Source: Streptomyces sp. SCSIO 75703
GTDB lineage: Bacteria; Actinomycetota; Actinomycetes; Streptomycetales; Streptomycetaceae
NCBI RefSeq assembly: GCF_036607905.1
Contig: NZ_CP144555.1
Coordinates: 4,960,001 to 5,024,000, forward strand
Reading direction: 5' to 3'
DNA: 64,000 nt
This document shows, piece after piece, positions 27,010-36,001 of the stretch. Numbering within the stretch: the stretch's first letter is position 1; each line of letters begins with the position of its first letter. The notes beneath the pieces are model-generated. The model did not search any database. It was given only the letters and a program-made list of their open reading frames with translations, and was not told the origin of the DNA. Made by a program: the position numbers and the translations under genes.

Positions 27010-30006
27010 ATGGCGGCGCCGGGACGCAGGAGCAGTACCTTCACGCGGCTGCTCCGGCACGGCTTCACCGACCCCTCCGCCGCCGAGCGGCTGCTCGACG
27101 CCCCCGAGGTGGCCGCCGTCCGCGACGACCCGGTCCTGCTGGAGGCACTGGGCGCCACCGCCGACCCCGACCTCGCCCTGCGCCAACTGGTGCGGCTGCT
27201 GGAGGCCCAGCCCGAGCCCGCCGCCCGCCGGGAGCTGCTGGACACGGTGATAGCGGCCAAACCGCTGCGCGACCGCCTCCTGGGCGTGCTGGGCGCCTCC
27301 GAGGCGCTCGGCGACCACCTCGCCCGGCACTGCGGCGACTGGCGGGCCCTGGTCACGTACGAGCCGCGGGACCTGCACCCCGGCGTCGCCGAGTTCGAGA
27401 GCGGGCTCGCCGGTGCCGACGACCCGGTGTCCCTGCGGGTCGCCTACCGGCGCTGCCTGCTCTCCCTCGCCGCCCGCGACGTGTGCGGCACCATCGACGT
27501 CGCCGAGACCGCCGCCGAACTGGCCGACCTCGCCACCGCCACGCTGCGCCGTGCCCTCGCCCTCGCCGAGGCCGCCGCGCCCGAGGACGCCGCGCTGTGC
27601 CGGCTGGCGGTGATCGCCATGGGCAAGTGCGGCGGCCACGAGCTGAACTACGTCTCGGACGTCGACGTCGTCTTCGTGGCGGAGCCCGCCGAGGGCGCCG
27701 ACGAGAGCGGCGCGCTGCGCGCGGCGACCGGCCTCGCCTCGCACCTGATGCGGATCTGCTCCGAGACCACCGTCGAGGGCTCCATCTGGCCCGTCGACGC
27801 CAACCTGCGCCCCGAGGGCCGCAACGGGCCGCTGGTGCGCACCCTCGCCAGCCACCTCGCCTACTACCAGCGCTGGGCGAAGACCTGGGAGTTCCAGGCG
27901 CTGCTCAAGGCCCGCCCGGTGGCGGGCGACGCGGCGCTCGGCGAGGAGTACCTGGCCGCCGTCCGCCCGCTGGTGTGGCAGGCGTCCGAACGGGAGAACT
28001 TCGTCCCCGACGTGCAGAAGATGCGCCGCCGGGTGGTGGAGACGATCCCGCCCGCCGAGGTCGACCGGCAGCTCAAACTGGGGCCGGGCGGGCTGCGGGA
28101 CGTCGAGTTCGCGGTGCAGCTCCTCCAGCTCGTGCACGGCCGCGGCGACCCGGCGCTGCGCAGCGGGACGACGCTGGACGCGCTGGAGGCCCTCGCCGCG
28201 GGCGGGTACGTGGGCCGGGCGGACGCGGCCCAGCTCGACGAGGCGTACCGCTTCCTGCGCTCCATGGAGCACCGGATCCAGCTCCACCGGCTGCGCCGTA
28301 CCCACCTGGTGCCCGAGGACGAGGCCGACCTGCGCCGCCTCGGCCGCTCGCTGGGCCTGCGCACCGACCCGGTGACGACGCTGCCGCGGGAGTGGAAGCG
28401 CCACGCGGCCGTGGTGCGCCGGCTGCACGAGAAGCTGTTCTACCGGCCGCTGCTGGACGCGGTCGCCCAGCTCGCGCCCGGCGAGACCCGGCTGTCCGCC
28501 GAGGCGGCCCGGGAGCGCCTGGTGGCCCTCGGGTACGCCGATCCGGCCGCCGCCCTGCGGCACCTGGAGGCGCTGGCCTCGGGCGTCACCCGCAAGGCGG
28601 CGATCCAGCGGACGCTGCTGCCGGTGCTGCTCGGCTGGTTCGCGGACTCCGCCGACCCGGACGCGGGCCTGCTCAACTTCCGCAAGGTCTCCGACGCGCT
28701 CGGCAAGACCCCCTGGTACCTGCGGCTGCTGCGCGACGAGGGCGCCGCCGCCGAGAACCTGGCCCGGGTGCTGTCGGCCGGGCGGCTCGCCCCCGACCTG
28801 CTGATGCGGGCGCCGGAGGCGGTGGCGCTGCTCGGCGAGGGCGCCGCGGCGGGCCTCGCGCCACGCGGCCGGGCCCAGCTCGAACAGGAGGTGCTGGCCG
28901 CGGTCCGCCGCGCCGACGACGCCGTGCAGGCCGTGACGGTGGCGCGCGGGGTCCGCCGCCGCGAGCTGTTCCGCACCGCCGCCGCCGACATCGTCGGCTC
29001 CTACGGCACCGAGGCCCGGCCCGCCGAGGCCGACCAGGGCGCCCTGGTGGACCGCGTCGGCGCCGCCGTGTCCGACCTGACCGCGGTGACCCTGGCCGGC
29101 ACGCTGCGCGCGGTGGTCCGCGCGGGCTGGGGGGACACCCTGCCGACCCGGTTCGCGGTCATCGGCATGGGCCGCTTCGGCGGCAACGAACTGGGCTACG
29201 GCTCCGACGCCGACGTGCTCTTCGTGCACGAGCCGCGCGACGGCGTGGACGAACGGGAGGCCGCCGACGCCGCCGGCCGGGTCGTCGCCGAGATGCGCCG
29301 GCTGCTCCAGGTGCCGAGCGCCGACCCGCCGCTGGTCGTCGACGCGGACCTGCGCCCGGAGGGCAAGTCGGGTCCGCCGGTGCGCACCCTGAAGTCGTAC
29401 GAGGCGTACTACCGGCGCTGGTCGCTGGTGTGGGAGTCGCAGGCGCTGCTGCGGGCGGAGTTCGTGGCCGGCGACGAGGAGCTGGGCCGGCGCTTCCTGG
29501 AGCTGGCCGGCCCGCTGCGCTACCCGGCGCGGGGGCTCACGGAGGAGTCCGTACGGGAGATCCGGCGGCTCAAGGCGCGGATGGAGTCCGAGCGGCTGCC
29601 GCGCGGCACCGATCCCAAGCTGCACGCCAAACTGGGGCCGGGCGGGCTCTCCGACGTGGAGTGGACCGTGCAGCTCGCGCAGTTGCGGCACGCGCACGAG
29701 GTGCCGGAGCTGCGGACCACGCGGACCCGCGAGGCGCTGGCGGCGGCGAGCGCGGCCGGGCTGGTGTCCGAGGAGCACGCCGCCACGCTGGACGAGGCGT
29801 GGGTGCTGGCGACCCGCGTGCGCAACGCGGTGATGCTGGTGCGCGGCCGGGCCGGCGACACCTTCCCCACGGACAGCCGCGATCTGGCGGCGGTCGGCCG
29901 GTACCTGGGCTACGGGCCCGGTCACGCCGGGGACATGCTGGAGGCGTACCGGCGGACGACGCGGCTGGCGCGCACGGTGGTCGAGGAGCTGTTCTACGGG
30001 GCGTGA
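27010..30006 (+). CDS. glnE: Bifunctional glutamine synthetase adenylyltransferase/deadenylase
   Basis: Regulatory enzyme of 998 residues that attaches AMP to, and removes it from, glutamine synthetase I (GlnA, encoded at 58-59 kb). Two nucleotidyltransferase halves are present: the N-terminal one with GGHELNYVSDVDVVFV (about 215) and the C-terminal one with GGNELGYGSDADVLFVHEP (about 725). Each is followed by an LRPEG motif and a LGPGGLxDVEW/F helix-rich domain. GGGAGG lies 6 bases before the chosen ATG; a GTG seven codons upstream keeps the frame. A -10-like TAGGCT lies at 26950. Actinobacterial GlnE works without the enteric uridylylation input at this site; that is family knowledge. Confidence 0.95.
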   Translation: MAAPGRRSSTFTRLLRHGFTDPSAAERLLDAPEVAAVRDDPVLLEALGATADPDLALRQLVRLLEAQPEPAARRELLDTVIAAKPLRDRLLGVLGASEALGDHLARHCGDWRALVTYEPRDLHPGVAEFESGLAGADDPVSLRVAYRRCLLSLAARDVCGTIDVAETAAELADLATATLRRALALAEAAAPEDAALCRLAVIAMGKCGGHELNYVSDVDVVFVAEPAEGADESGALRAATGLASHLMRICSETTVEGSIWPVDANLRPEGRNGPLVRTLASHLAYYQRWAKTWEFQALLKARPVAGDAALGEEYLAAVRPLVWQASERENFVPDVQKMRRRVVETIPPAEVDRQLKLGPGGLRDVEFAVQLLQLVHGRGDPALRSGTTLDALEALAAGGYVGRADAAQLDEAYRFLRSMEHRIQLHRLRRTHLVPEDEADLRRLGRSLGLRTDPVTTLPREWKRHAAVVRRLHEKLFYRPLLDAVAQLAPGETRLSAEAARERLVALGYADPAAALRHLEALASGVTRKAAIQRTLLPVLLGWFADSADPDAGLLNFRKVSDALGKTPWYLRLLRDEGAAAENLARVLSAGRLAPDLLMRAPEAVALLGEGAAAGLAPRGRAQLEQEVLAAVRRADDAVQAVTVARGVRRRELFRTAAADIVGSYGTEARPAEADQGALVDRVGAAVSDLTAVTLAGTLRAVVRAGWGDTLPTRFAVIGMGRFGGNELGYGSDADVLFVHEPRDGVDEREAADAAGRVVAEMRRLLQVPSADPPLVVDADLRPEGKSGPPVRTLKSYEAYYRRWSLVWESQALLRAEFVAGDEELGRRFLELAGPLRYPARGLTEESVREIRRLKARMESERLPRGTDPKLHAKLGPGGLSDVEWTVQLAQLRHAHEVPELRTTRTREALAAASAAGLVSEEHAATLDEAWVLATRVRNAVMLVRGRAGDTFPTDSRDLAAVGRYLGYGPGHAGDMLEAYRRTTRLARTVVEELFYGA

Positions 30007-30040
30007 CGGGCGTCCGGGGGACCTGCCGGGCTCCGGCGGA

Positions 30041-30076
30041 CCCCGCGCGGGCCGTGCGGCACACGGCCCGGCGGGG
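30041..30076. terminator. Bidirectional terminator between glnE and the PAP2 gene
   Basis: GGGCCGTG pairs perfectly with CACGGCCC around a 5-base loop, and outer CCCCGC/GCGGGG arms extend the stem with small bulges. It lies between two convergent stop codons. Confidence 0.7.
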
Positions 30077-30078
30077 CC

Positions 30079-30954
30079 CTACGGTCTTCCCGACGCCGGT
30101 ACCGCGCCCTTTCGACGAGGCTGCCGGGCCGGTGCCCGCCGGGGCAGGGCGTACGGCCACCTTCCGTACCAGAGCCACGCCACCGCGTAGCCGACGGCGA
30201 GGCAGAGCAGGCCGCCCACCGCGTCCAGCCAGAAGTGGTTGGCGGTGGCCACGATCACCACCAGGGTGAGCGCCGGGTAGAGCAGGCCGAGGACCTTCAC
30301 CCAGGGCACCCTGGCGAGGGCGTAGAGGGTCAGCCCGCACCACAGCGACCAGCCGATGTGCATCGACGGCATCGCGGCGTACTGGTTGGACATGTTCTTC
30401 AGGTCGCCGGAGGCCATCGAGCCCCAGGTCTCGTGCACCATCACGGTGTCGACGAAGTGGCCGCCGTTCATCAACCGGGGCGGCGCGAGCGGATACAGGT
30501 AGTAACCGGCGAGCGCCACGGCGGTGGTGGCGAAGAGCACCAGCCGGGTCGCCGCGTAGCGGCCGGGGTGGCGGCGGTAGAGCCACACCAGCACGCCGAG
30601 GGTGACCACGAAGTGCAGGGTGGCGTAGTAGTAGTTCATCCCGATGATGAGCCAGGTCACCGAGTTCACCGCGTGGTTGACCGACAGCTCGAAGGCGGTG
30701 CCGAGTTGCCGCTCGAGCTGCCAGATCCAGTCGGCGTTGCGCAGCGCCTGCGCCCGCTGTTCGGGCACCGCGTTGCGCACGACCGAGTACGTCCAGTAAC
30801 TCAGCGCGATCAGCAGGATCTCGAACCACAGCCGCGGCGGGCGGGGGGTGCGCAGCCGGTCCATGAGGCGCCGTCGCCCCTGGTCCCCGACGGGCCGCGG
30901 AACGCCCTCGCGTGGGCCCTCCGAAGTCGTCACGGTCACGTCACCCATAGGCAT
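30079..30954 (-). CDS. PAP2-superfamily membrane phosphatase / phosphotransferase (AUR1-like)
   Basis: Membrane protein of 291 residues with about six hydrophobic segments. The PAP2 motifs are the diverged kind: YAAMPSMHIGW carries the catalytic His of the SGH-equivalent region, and TANHFWLDAVGG the second His and Asp. The first motif region is GYYLYPLAPPRL. This form is seen in actinobacterial inositol-phosphoceramide-synthase-like proteins that act on phospholipid head groups. ATG codons at 30954 and 30948 are both possible starts, and neither has a strong ribosome site. It is divergent from nothing: malR lies upstream on the same strand 79 bases away. Confidence 0.85.
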   Translation of the reverse strand: MPMGDVTVTTSEGPREGVPRPVGDQGRRRLMDRLRTPRPPRLWFEILLIALSYWTYSVVRNAVPEQRAQALRNADWIWQLERQLGTAFELSVNHAVNSVTWLIIGMNYYYATLHFVVTLGVLVWLYRRHPGRYAATRLVLFATTAVALAGYYLYPLAPPRLMNGGHFVDTVMVHETWGSMASGDLKNMSNQYAAMPSMHIGWSLWCGLTLYALARVPWVKVLGLLYPALTLVVIVATANHFWLDAVGGLLCLAVGYAVAWLWYGRWPYALPRRAPARQPRRKGAVPASGRP

Positions 30955-31033
30955 GAAGTCTGCCAGAAAACCCCTTCCCCACCGATCATCCCTCCAACCG
31001 GACCGGGATGCACGCGCGCGCCGGACCCCGAGG

Positions 31034-32161
31034 TCAGGGGCGGGGCCGCTCGCCCGGTGCCGAGGCCGTGGAACCGCGCACCACCAGTTCCGGCATGAAC
31101 ACGAACTCGCTGTGCGGCGCGGGCGTGCCGCCGATCTCCTCCAGCAGGGTCCGCACCGCGGCCTGTCCCATCGCGGGGACCGGCTTGCGCACGGTGGTCA
31201 GGGGCGGGTCGGTGAAGGCGATCAGCGGCGAGTCGTCGAAGCCGACGACCGAGATGTCGCGGGGGACCTCCAGGCCGTGCTGCCGGGCGGCGCGTATGGC
31301 GCCCAGCGCCATCATGTCGCTCGCGCACACCACCGCCGTGCAGTCCCGGCCGATGAGCGCCGCGGCGGCGGCCTGGCCGCCCTCCAGGGTGTACAGCGAG
31401 TGCTGGACGAAGTCGCGCTCCACCGTCTCGGCGCTCAGCCCCAGTTGGTCCTGGACGGTGCGCACGAAGCCCTCGATCTTGCGTTGTACGGGCACGAACC
31501 GCCTGGGTCCGAGGGCCAGCCCGATCCGGGTGTGCCCGAGGGAGACGAGGTGGGTGACGGCCAGGTGCATCGCCGCGCGGTCGTCGGGGGAGATGAACGG
31601 GGCCTGCACCTTGGGCGAGAAGCCGTCCACGAGGACGAACGGCACCCCGCGCGCCCGCAGCCGTTCGTAGCGCTGGGTGTCGGCGGTGGTGTCGGCGTGC
31701 AGTCCGGAGACGTAGATGATGCCGGCGACCCCGCGGTCGACCAGCATCTCGGTCAGTTCGTCCTCGGTGGAGCCGCCCGGCGTCTGGGTGGCGAGCACCG
31801 GGGTGTAGCCCTGGCGGGTCAGCGCCTGGCCGATGACCTGGGCCAGGGCGGGGAATATCGGGTTCTCCAGCTCCGGGGTGATCAGGCCGACCAGCCCCTC
31901 GCTGCGCTGGCGCAGGCGCACCGGACGCTCGTAGCCGAGGACGTCGAGCGCGGCCAGCACGGACTGGCGGGTGGTGGCGGCGACGCCCGGCTTCCCGTTG
32001 AGGACCCGGCTGACCGTCGCTTCGCTCACCCCCGCCTGCGCGGCGATGTCGGCAAGCCGGGTGGTCACAGGGCTGGACTGTACCGGCCGGGTGGGGGCTT
32101 GCCCACCGATCGTCCGCCGGGTGCGGGCCGGGGCACGGCCCGCCGCGGGCTGCTGGGTCAT
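31034..32161 (-). CDS. malR: LacI-family maltose regulator MalR (Reg1-like)
   Basis: Repressor of the maltodextrin genes, also known as Reg1 in S. lividans. The DNA-binding helix-turn-helix TTRLADIAAQAGVSEATVSR with hinge helix GYERPVRLRQRS is followed by a periplasmic-binding-like effector domain (VGLITPELENPIFPALAQ onward). The ATG at 32161 has GGGGGA five bases upstream and gives 375 residues; a GTG at 32068, directly before TTRLAD, gives the 344-residue form familiar from other streptomycetes and may be the true start. It is divergent from malE, and CTTGCNN operator repeats lie in the shared intergenic region, so autoregulation is likely. Confidence 0.93.
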   Translation of the reverse strand: MTQQPAAGRAPARTRRTIGGQAPTRPVQSSPVTTRLADIAAQAGVSEATVSRVLNGKPGVAATTRQSVLAALDVLGYERPVRLRQRSEGLVGLITPELENPIFPALAQVIGQALTRQGYTPVLATQTPGGSTEDELTEMLVDRGVAGIIYVSGLHADTTADTQRYERLRARGVPFVLVDGFSPKVQAPFISPDDRAAMHLAVTHLVSLGHTRIGLALGPRRFVPVQRKIEGFVRTVQDQLGLSAETVERDFVQHSLYTLEGGQAAAAALIGRDCTAVVCASDMMALGAIRAARQHGLEVPRDISVVGFDDSPLIAFTDPPLTTVRKPVPAMGQAAVRTLLEEIGGTPAPHSEFVFMPELVVRGSTASAPGERPRP

Positions 32162-32250
32162 CGCGATCCCCCAGGGTCGGGCCACCGGGTCGTCGGGCCG
32201 GGGTGGCTTCGGGGTCCGCGACGCGGGGCGCGTCGTCACCGGACCGTATG

Positions 32251-32277
32251 GCAAGTGCTTGCAGAGTCTTGCACAAG
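32251..32277. promoter_or_regulatory. MalR operator 1 (malR side of the malR-malE intergenic region)
   Basis: CTTGCAG at 32258-32264 and CTTGCAC at 32268-32274 are direct repeats 10 bases apart, one helical turn, flanked by inverted GCAAG at 32251 and ACAAG at 32273-32277. CTTGCAG repeats are the known MalR/Reg1 targets in streptomycete maltose and amylase promoters. This copy lies near malR and probably serves autoregulation. Confidence 0.8.
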
Positions 32278-32392
32278 TCCGTGACGGTCCGTCGTGCCGG
32301 CGAGCGGCCAGGGGCAATACCGGCCAACACCGGCCCCGGTCCGGTCTCGCGGCGATCGAGGTCAGGTCACGGCAGGGTAACTCTCGGCAGTT

Positions 32393-32445
32393 CTTGCACT
32401 TTTTTGCTGCAAGCACTTTCGCGCGGCTTGCATCGCTGTTACGTT
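32393..32445 (+). promoter_or_regulatory. malE promoter with MalR operator cluster
   Basis: CTTGCAC (32393-32399), TTGCTGCAAGCA (32405-32416, a palindrome of two half-sites) and CTTGCAT (32427-32433) lie within 41 bases. TACGTT at 32440-32445 is a likely -10. Repressor on these sites would cover the promoter. malE starts 137 bases beyond, leaving a long untranslated leader in which I see no further structure. Confidence 0.8.
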
Positions 32446-32582
32446 CACGTCGCCCGGCGGAGCCCGCCGGCCGCCCTCATACGAGCGGCCGGGGCACCAT
32501 CCGGGCGCAGTCGGCACGGTGGCAGGACGGCGGACGGACCCGCGCCCTGCGGCACTCGGGCTTTCACCCTCAAGGAGAACTC

Positions 32583-33854
32583 ATGCGGCGTGGCATAGCG
32601 GCCACCGCTCTGGTGGCGTCCCTCGCCCTCGCGGCGACGGCGTGCGGCGGGGACGGCGCAGGCGACGACAAGGCCGGCGGTCCGGTCACCATCACCTGGT
32701 GGGACACCTCCAACGCGACCAACGAGGCCCCCACCTACAAGGCGCTGGTCAAGGAGTTCGAGGCCGCCCACCAGGACATCAAGGTCAACTACGTCAACGT
32801 CCCCTTCGACCAGGCGCAGAACAAGTTCGACACCGCCGCCGGCTCCAAGGGCGCCCCCGACGTGCTGCGCTCCGAGGTCGGCTGGACCCCCGCCTTCGCC
32901 AAGAAGGGCTTCTTCCTGCCGCTGGACGGCACCGAGGCCCTCGACGACGCCGCGAAGTTCCAGCCCAGCCTGATCGAGCAGGCGAAGTACGAGGGCAAGA
33001 CGTACGGCGTGCCGCTGGTCACCGACACCCTCGCCTTCGTCTACAACAAGCAGCTCTTCGAGAAGGCCGGCGTCGAGGTGCCCCAGACCTGGGACGACCT
33101 GAAGAAGGCCGCCGCCACCATCAAGGACGAGACGGGCGTCGACGGCTACTGGGGCTCCACCGCCGGCTACTACGGGCAGCCGTTCCTCTACGGCGAGGGC
33201 ACCGACACCGTCGACGCCGCCGCCAAGAAGATCACCGTCGCCTCGCCCGAGGCGAAGAAGGCCTACGGCACCTGGCTCGGCCTCTTCGACGGCAAGGGCC
33301 TGCACAAGGCCGACGCCACCGCCGAGGCGTACGCCCACATCCAGGACGCCTTCGTCAACGGCAAGGTCGCCTCGATCATCCAGGGCCCGTGGGAGATCAC
33401 CAACTTCTACAAGGGCTCCGCCTTCCAGGACAAGGACAACCTCGGCATCGCCACCGTCCCGGCCGGCTCCACCGGCAAGGCCGGCGCCCCGACCGGCGGC
33501 CACAACCTCTCGGTGTACGCCGGTTCGGACGCCGCGCACCAGAAGGCCGCGCTCGCCTTCGTGAAGTTCATGACCTCCGCCGAGGCCCAGGAGAAGGTCG
33601 CGCTGAAGAACTCCACGCTGCCCACCCGCGACGACGCCTACACCGACCAGGTCAAGGCCGACCCGGGCATCGCCGGCTTCCAGGGCGTCCTGCCCGCCGC
33701 CCAGCCGCGCCCGGCACTGCCCGAGTACAGCTCGCTGTGGGGCCCGCTCGACGACGAACTGCCCCAGATCGCCGCCGGAAAGCAGTCCCTCGACAAGGGA
33801 CTGGCCGACGCCGAGATCGCCTTCACCAAGCTGGTGCCGGACTTCGGCAAGTGA
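32583..33854 (+). CDS. malE: Maltose/maltodextrin ABC transporter substrate-binding lipoprotein
   Basis: Extracytoplasmic binding protein of 423 residues, the usual length. The signal has lipobox ATAC with predicted lipidated Cys21, then GGDGAGDDKAGG linker and an SBP family 1 fold: ITWWDTSNATNE at the start, VLRSEVGWTPAFAKKGFFLP, YGVPLVTDTLAFVYNK and KVASIIQGPWEITNFY later. AAGGAGAA lies 5 bases before the ATG. First gene of malE-malF-malG-aglA; expression should be induced by maltodextrins through MalR. Confidence 0.94.
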   Translation: MRRGIAATALVASLALAATACGGDGAGDDKAGGPVTITWWDTSNATNEAPTYKALVKEFEAAHQDIKVNYVNVPFDQAQNKFDTAAGSKGAPDVLRSEVGWTPAFAKKGFFLPLDGTEALDDAAKFQPSLIEQAKYEGKTYGVPLVTDTLAFVYNKQLFEKAGVEVPQTWDDLKKAAATIKDETGVDGYWGSTAGYYGQPFLYGEGTDTVDAAAKKITVASPEAKKAYGTWLGLFDGKGLHKADATAEAYAHIQDAFVNGKVASIIQGPWEITNFYKGSAFQDKDNLGIATVPAGSTGKAGAPTGGHNLSVYAGSDAAHQKAALAFVKFMTSAEAQEKVALKNSTLPTRDDAYTDQVKADPGIAGFQGVLPAAQPRPALPEYSSLWGPLDDELPQIAAGKQSLDKGLADAEIAFTKLVPDFGK

Positions 33855-33961
33855 CGCCCGCGCGGCCGCCGGACCCGCCCCGAGGGGCCGGGACCCGGCG
33901 GCCGCCGGCCCGTGAGCCGCCCCCCGACCCTCCAGCCTGATCCCCCAGAAGGTGCCGAACC

Positions 33962-34966
33962 ATGACAGTCGCCATCGACCGCGCGACCGGCAAGCGCCGC
34001 GGTGACCGCGCCCCGCGGCCCGGCCCGGTCAGCCGCCTCAAGCACGGCTACCGCAAGCACTGGTACGCCTACGCCATGATCGCGCCGGTGGCCGTGGTGC
34101 TCGGCGTCCTGGTGCTGTATCCGCTGGCGTACGGCTTCTACCTCACGCTCACCGACGCCAACAGCCTCAACTCGGCCCGCACCATCGGCGTCAACGAGAT
34201 CGCGGCCACCTACAAGTTCATCGGCCTCGACAACTACGCCGACATCCTCTGGGGCCCGACCGCCTACGACCGCTTCTGGTCGCACTTCGTCTGGACGATC
34301 GGGTGGACGGCGGCCTGCGTCGCCCTGCACTACGGCATCGGCCTCGCCCTCGCGCTGCTCCTCGACCAGAAGCTGCGGGGCCGCACCTTCTACCGGCTCG
34401 TGCTCATCCTGCCCTGGGCCGTGCCGACCTTCGTGACCGTCTTCGGCTGGCGCTTCATGCTCGCCGACAGCGGCGTCGTCAACTCCGCCCTGGACTTCCT
34501 GCACCTGCCGACGCCCGCCTGGCTGGAGGACACCTTCTGGCAGCGCACCGCCGCGATCATGGTGAACACCTGGTGCGGGGTGCCGTTCATGATGGTCTCG
34601 CTGCTCGGCGGCCTCCAGTCCGTCGACGGCGCCCTGTACGAGGCGGCCGAGATGGACGGCGCGAACGCCTGGCAGCGCTTCCGCCACGTCACCCTGCCCG
34701 GACTGCGCTCGGTCAGCTCCACCGTGGTCCTGCTCGGCGTGATCTGGACCTTCAACCAGTTCGCCGTCATCTTCCTGCTCTTCGGCAACACCGCGCCGGA
34801 GGCGCAGATCCTCGTCACCTGGGCCTACCAGCTCGGCTTCGGACAGCAGCCGCGCGACTTCGCGCAGTCCGCCGCCTACGGCATCCTCCTGCTGGCCATC
34901 CTGATCGTCTTCACCTCCTTCTACCGCCGCTGGCTGAACCGCCACGAGCAGCAGCTCGCGATCTGA
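33962..34966 (+). CDS. malF: Maltose ABC transporter permease MalF
   Basis: Inner permease subunit of 334 residues with six to seven hydrophobic segments. The cytoplasmic EAA loop EAAEMDGANAWQRF that docks the ATPase is complete near residue 227. The N-terminus is short and basic, as in Gram-positive MalF, without the large periplasmic loop of the enteric protein. It starts 107 bases after malE, with AGAAGG upstream. The partner ATPase is not in the window; streptomycetes use the shared MsiK ATPase. Confidence 0.93.
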   Translation: MTVAIDRATGKRRGDRAPRPGPVSRLKHGYRKHWYAYAMIAPVAVVLGVLVLYPLAYGFYLTLTDANSLNSARTIGVNEIAATYKFIGLDNYADILWGPTAYDRFWSHFVWTIGWTAACVALHYGIGLALALLLDQKLRGRTFYRLVLILPWAVPTFVTVFGWRFMLADSGVVNSALDFLHLPTPAWLEDTFWQRTAAIMVNTWCGVPFMMVSLLGGLQSVDGALYEAAEMDGANAWQRFRHVTLPGLRSVSSTVVLLGVIWTFNQFAVIFLLFGNTAPEAQILVTWAYQLGFGQQPRDFAQSAAYGILLLAILIVFTSFYRRWLNRHEQQLAI

Positions 34967-34979
34967 GGCAGGAGCCGTC

Positions 34980-35891
34980 ATGAGCACCCCCACCCTCCGG
35001 ACCCCCGCCCCGGTGCCCCCTCCCGCCTCCCCGCCCGCCCCGCCCCGTCCGGTGCGCCCGCGCGGCGAACGCGGCCCGCTGGCGCGCCTGGCCTCCCACG
35101 CCGTCCTCGCCACGGCCAGCGCCGTCGCCTTCTTCCCGGTGGCCTGGCTGGTCTTCCTCTCCCTCGGCCCGGACAAGGACGACTACCTGCACCCCGGGGG
35201 CATCTGGCGGAAGATGACGCTGGACAACTACGCCTTCGTGCTCCAGCACACGGCGTTCTTCGACTGGCTGAAGAGTTCGCTGATCGTCTCGCTCGGCACC
35301 ACGCTCATCGGCGTCCTGGTCTCCGCCAGCACCGGCTACGCGGTCTCCCGCATGCGCTTCCCCGGGTACCGCCGCTTCATGTGGGCGCTCCTGGTCACCC
35401 AGATGTTCCCGGTGGCCGTGCTGATGGTGCCGATGTACCAGATCCTGTCCCGGCTGGGCCTCATCGACAGCTACCTCGGCCTGATCCTCGTCTACTGCTC
35501 GACGGCCGTGCCCTACTGCGCCTGGCTGATGAAGGGGTACTTCGACACCATCCCCTTCGAGATCGACGAGGCCGGACGCGTCGACGGGCTCTCCCCGATC
35601 GGCACCTTCGTCCGGCTGATCCTGCCGCTGGCCAAGCCCGGACTGGCCGTCGCCGCCTTCTACAGCTTCATCACCGCCTTCGGCGAGGTCGCCTTCGCCA
35701 CCACCTTCCTGCTCGACGACCGCAAGTACACCCTCGCGGTCGGCCTGCAGAGCTTCGTCAGCGAACACGACGCACAGCGCCACCTGATGGCCGCCACCGC
35801 GGTCCTCATCGCGATACCCGTCTCCGCCTTCTTCTACCTCGTGCAGAGGAACCTGGTCACCGGCCTCACCGCGGGCGGCACCAAGGGCTGA
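34980..35891 (+). CDS. malG: Maltose ABC transporter permease MalG
   Basis: Second permease subunit, 303 residues. A Pro-rich cytoplasmic N-terminus (about 1-35) precedes six hydrophobic segments; the EAA loop DEAGRVDGLSPIGTF is intact near residue 197 and the C-terminus VQRNLVTGLTAGGTKG is the family end. It starts 13 bases after malF with GCAGGAG in front of the ATG, so the two are cotranscribed. Confidence 0.94.
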   Translation: MSTPTLRTPAPVPPPASPPAPPRPVRPRGERGPLARLASHAVLATASAVAFFPVAWLVFLSLGPDKDDYLHPGGIWRKMTLDNYAFVLQHTAFFDWLKSSLIVSLGTTLIGVLVSASTGYAVSRMRFPGYRRFMWALLVTQMFPVAVLMVPMYQILSRLGLIDSYLGLILVYCSTAVPYCAWLMKGYFDTIPFEIDEAGRVDGLSPIGTFVRLILPLAKPGLAVAAFYSFITAFGEVAFATTFLLDDRKYTLAVGLQSFVSEHDAQRHLMAATAVLIAIPVSAFFYLVQRNLVTGLTAGGTKG

Positions 35892-36001
35892 CGCCCCGGC
35901 CGGGCGCCCCGCGTCCGGCCCCCGCCCCGCGCGGGCCCCGCACGACGACCTCACGACCCGTACGTCCCCCACCGGGGAACCCCCACCGCATCAAGGACGA
36001 C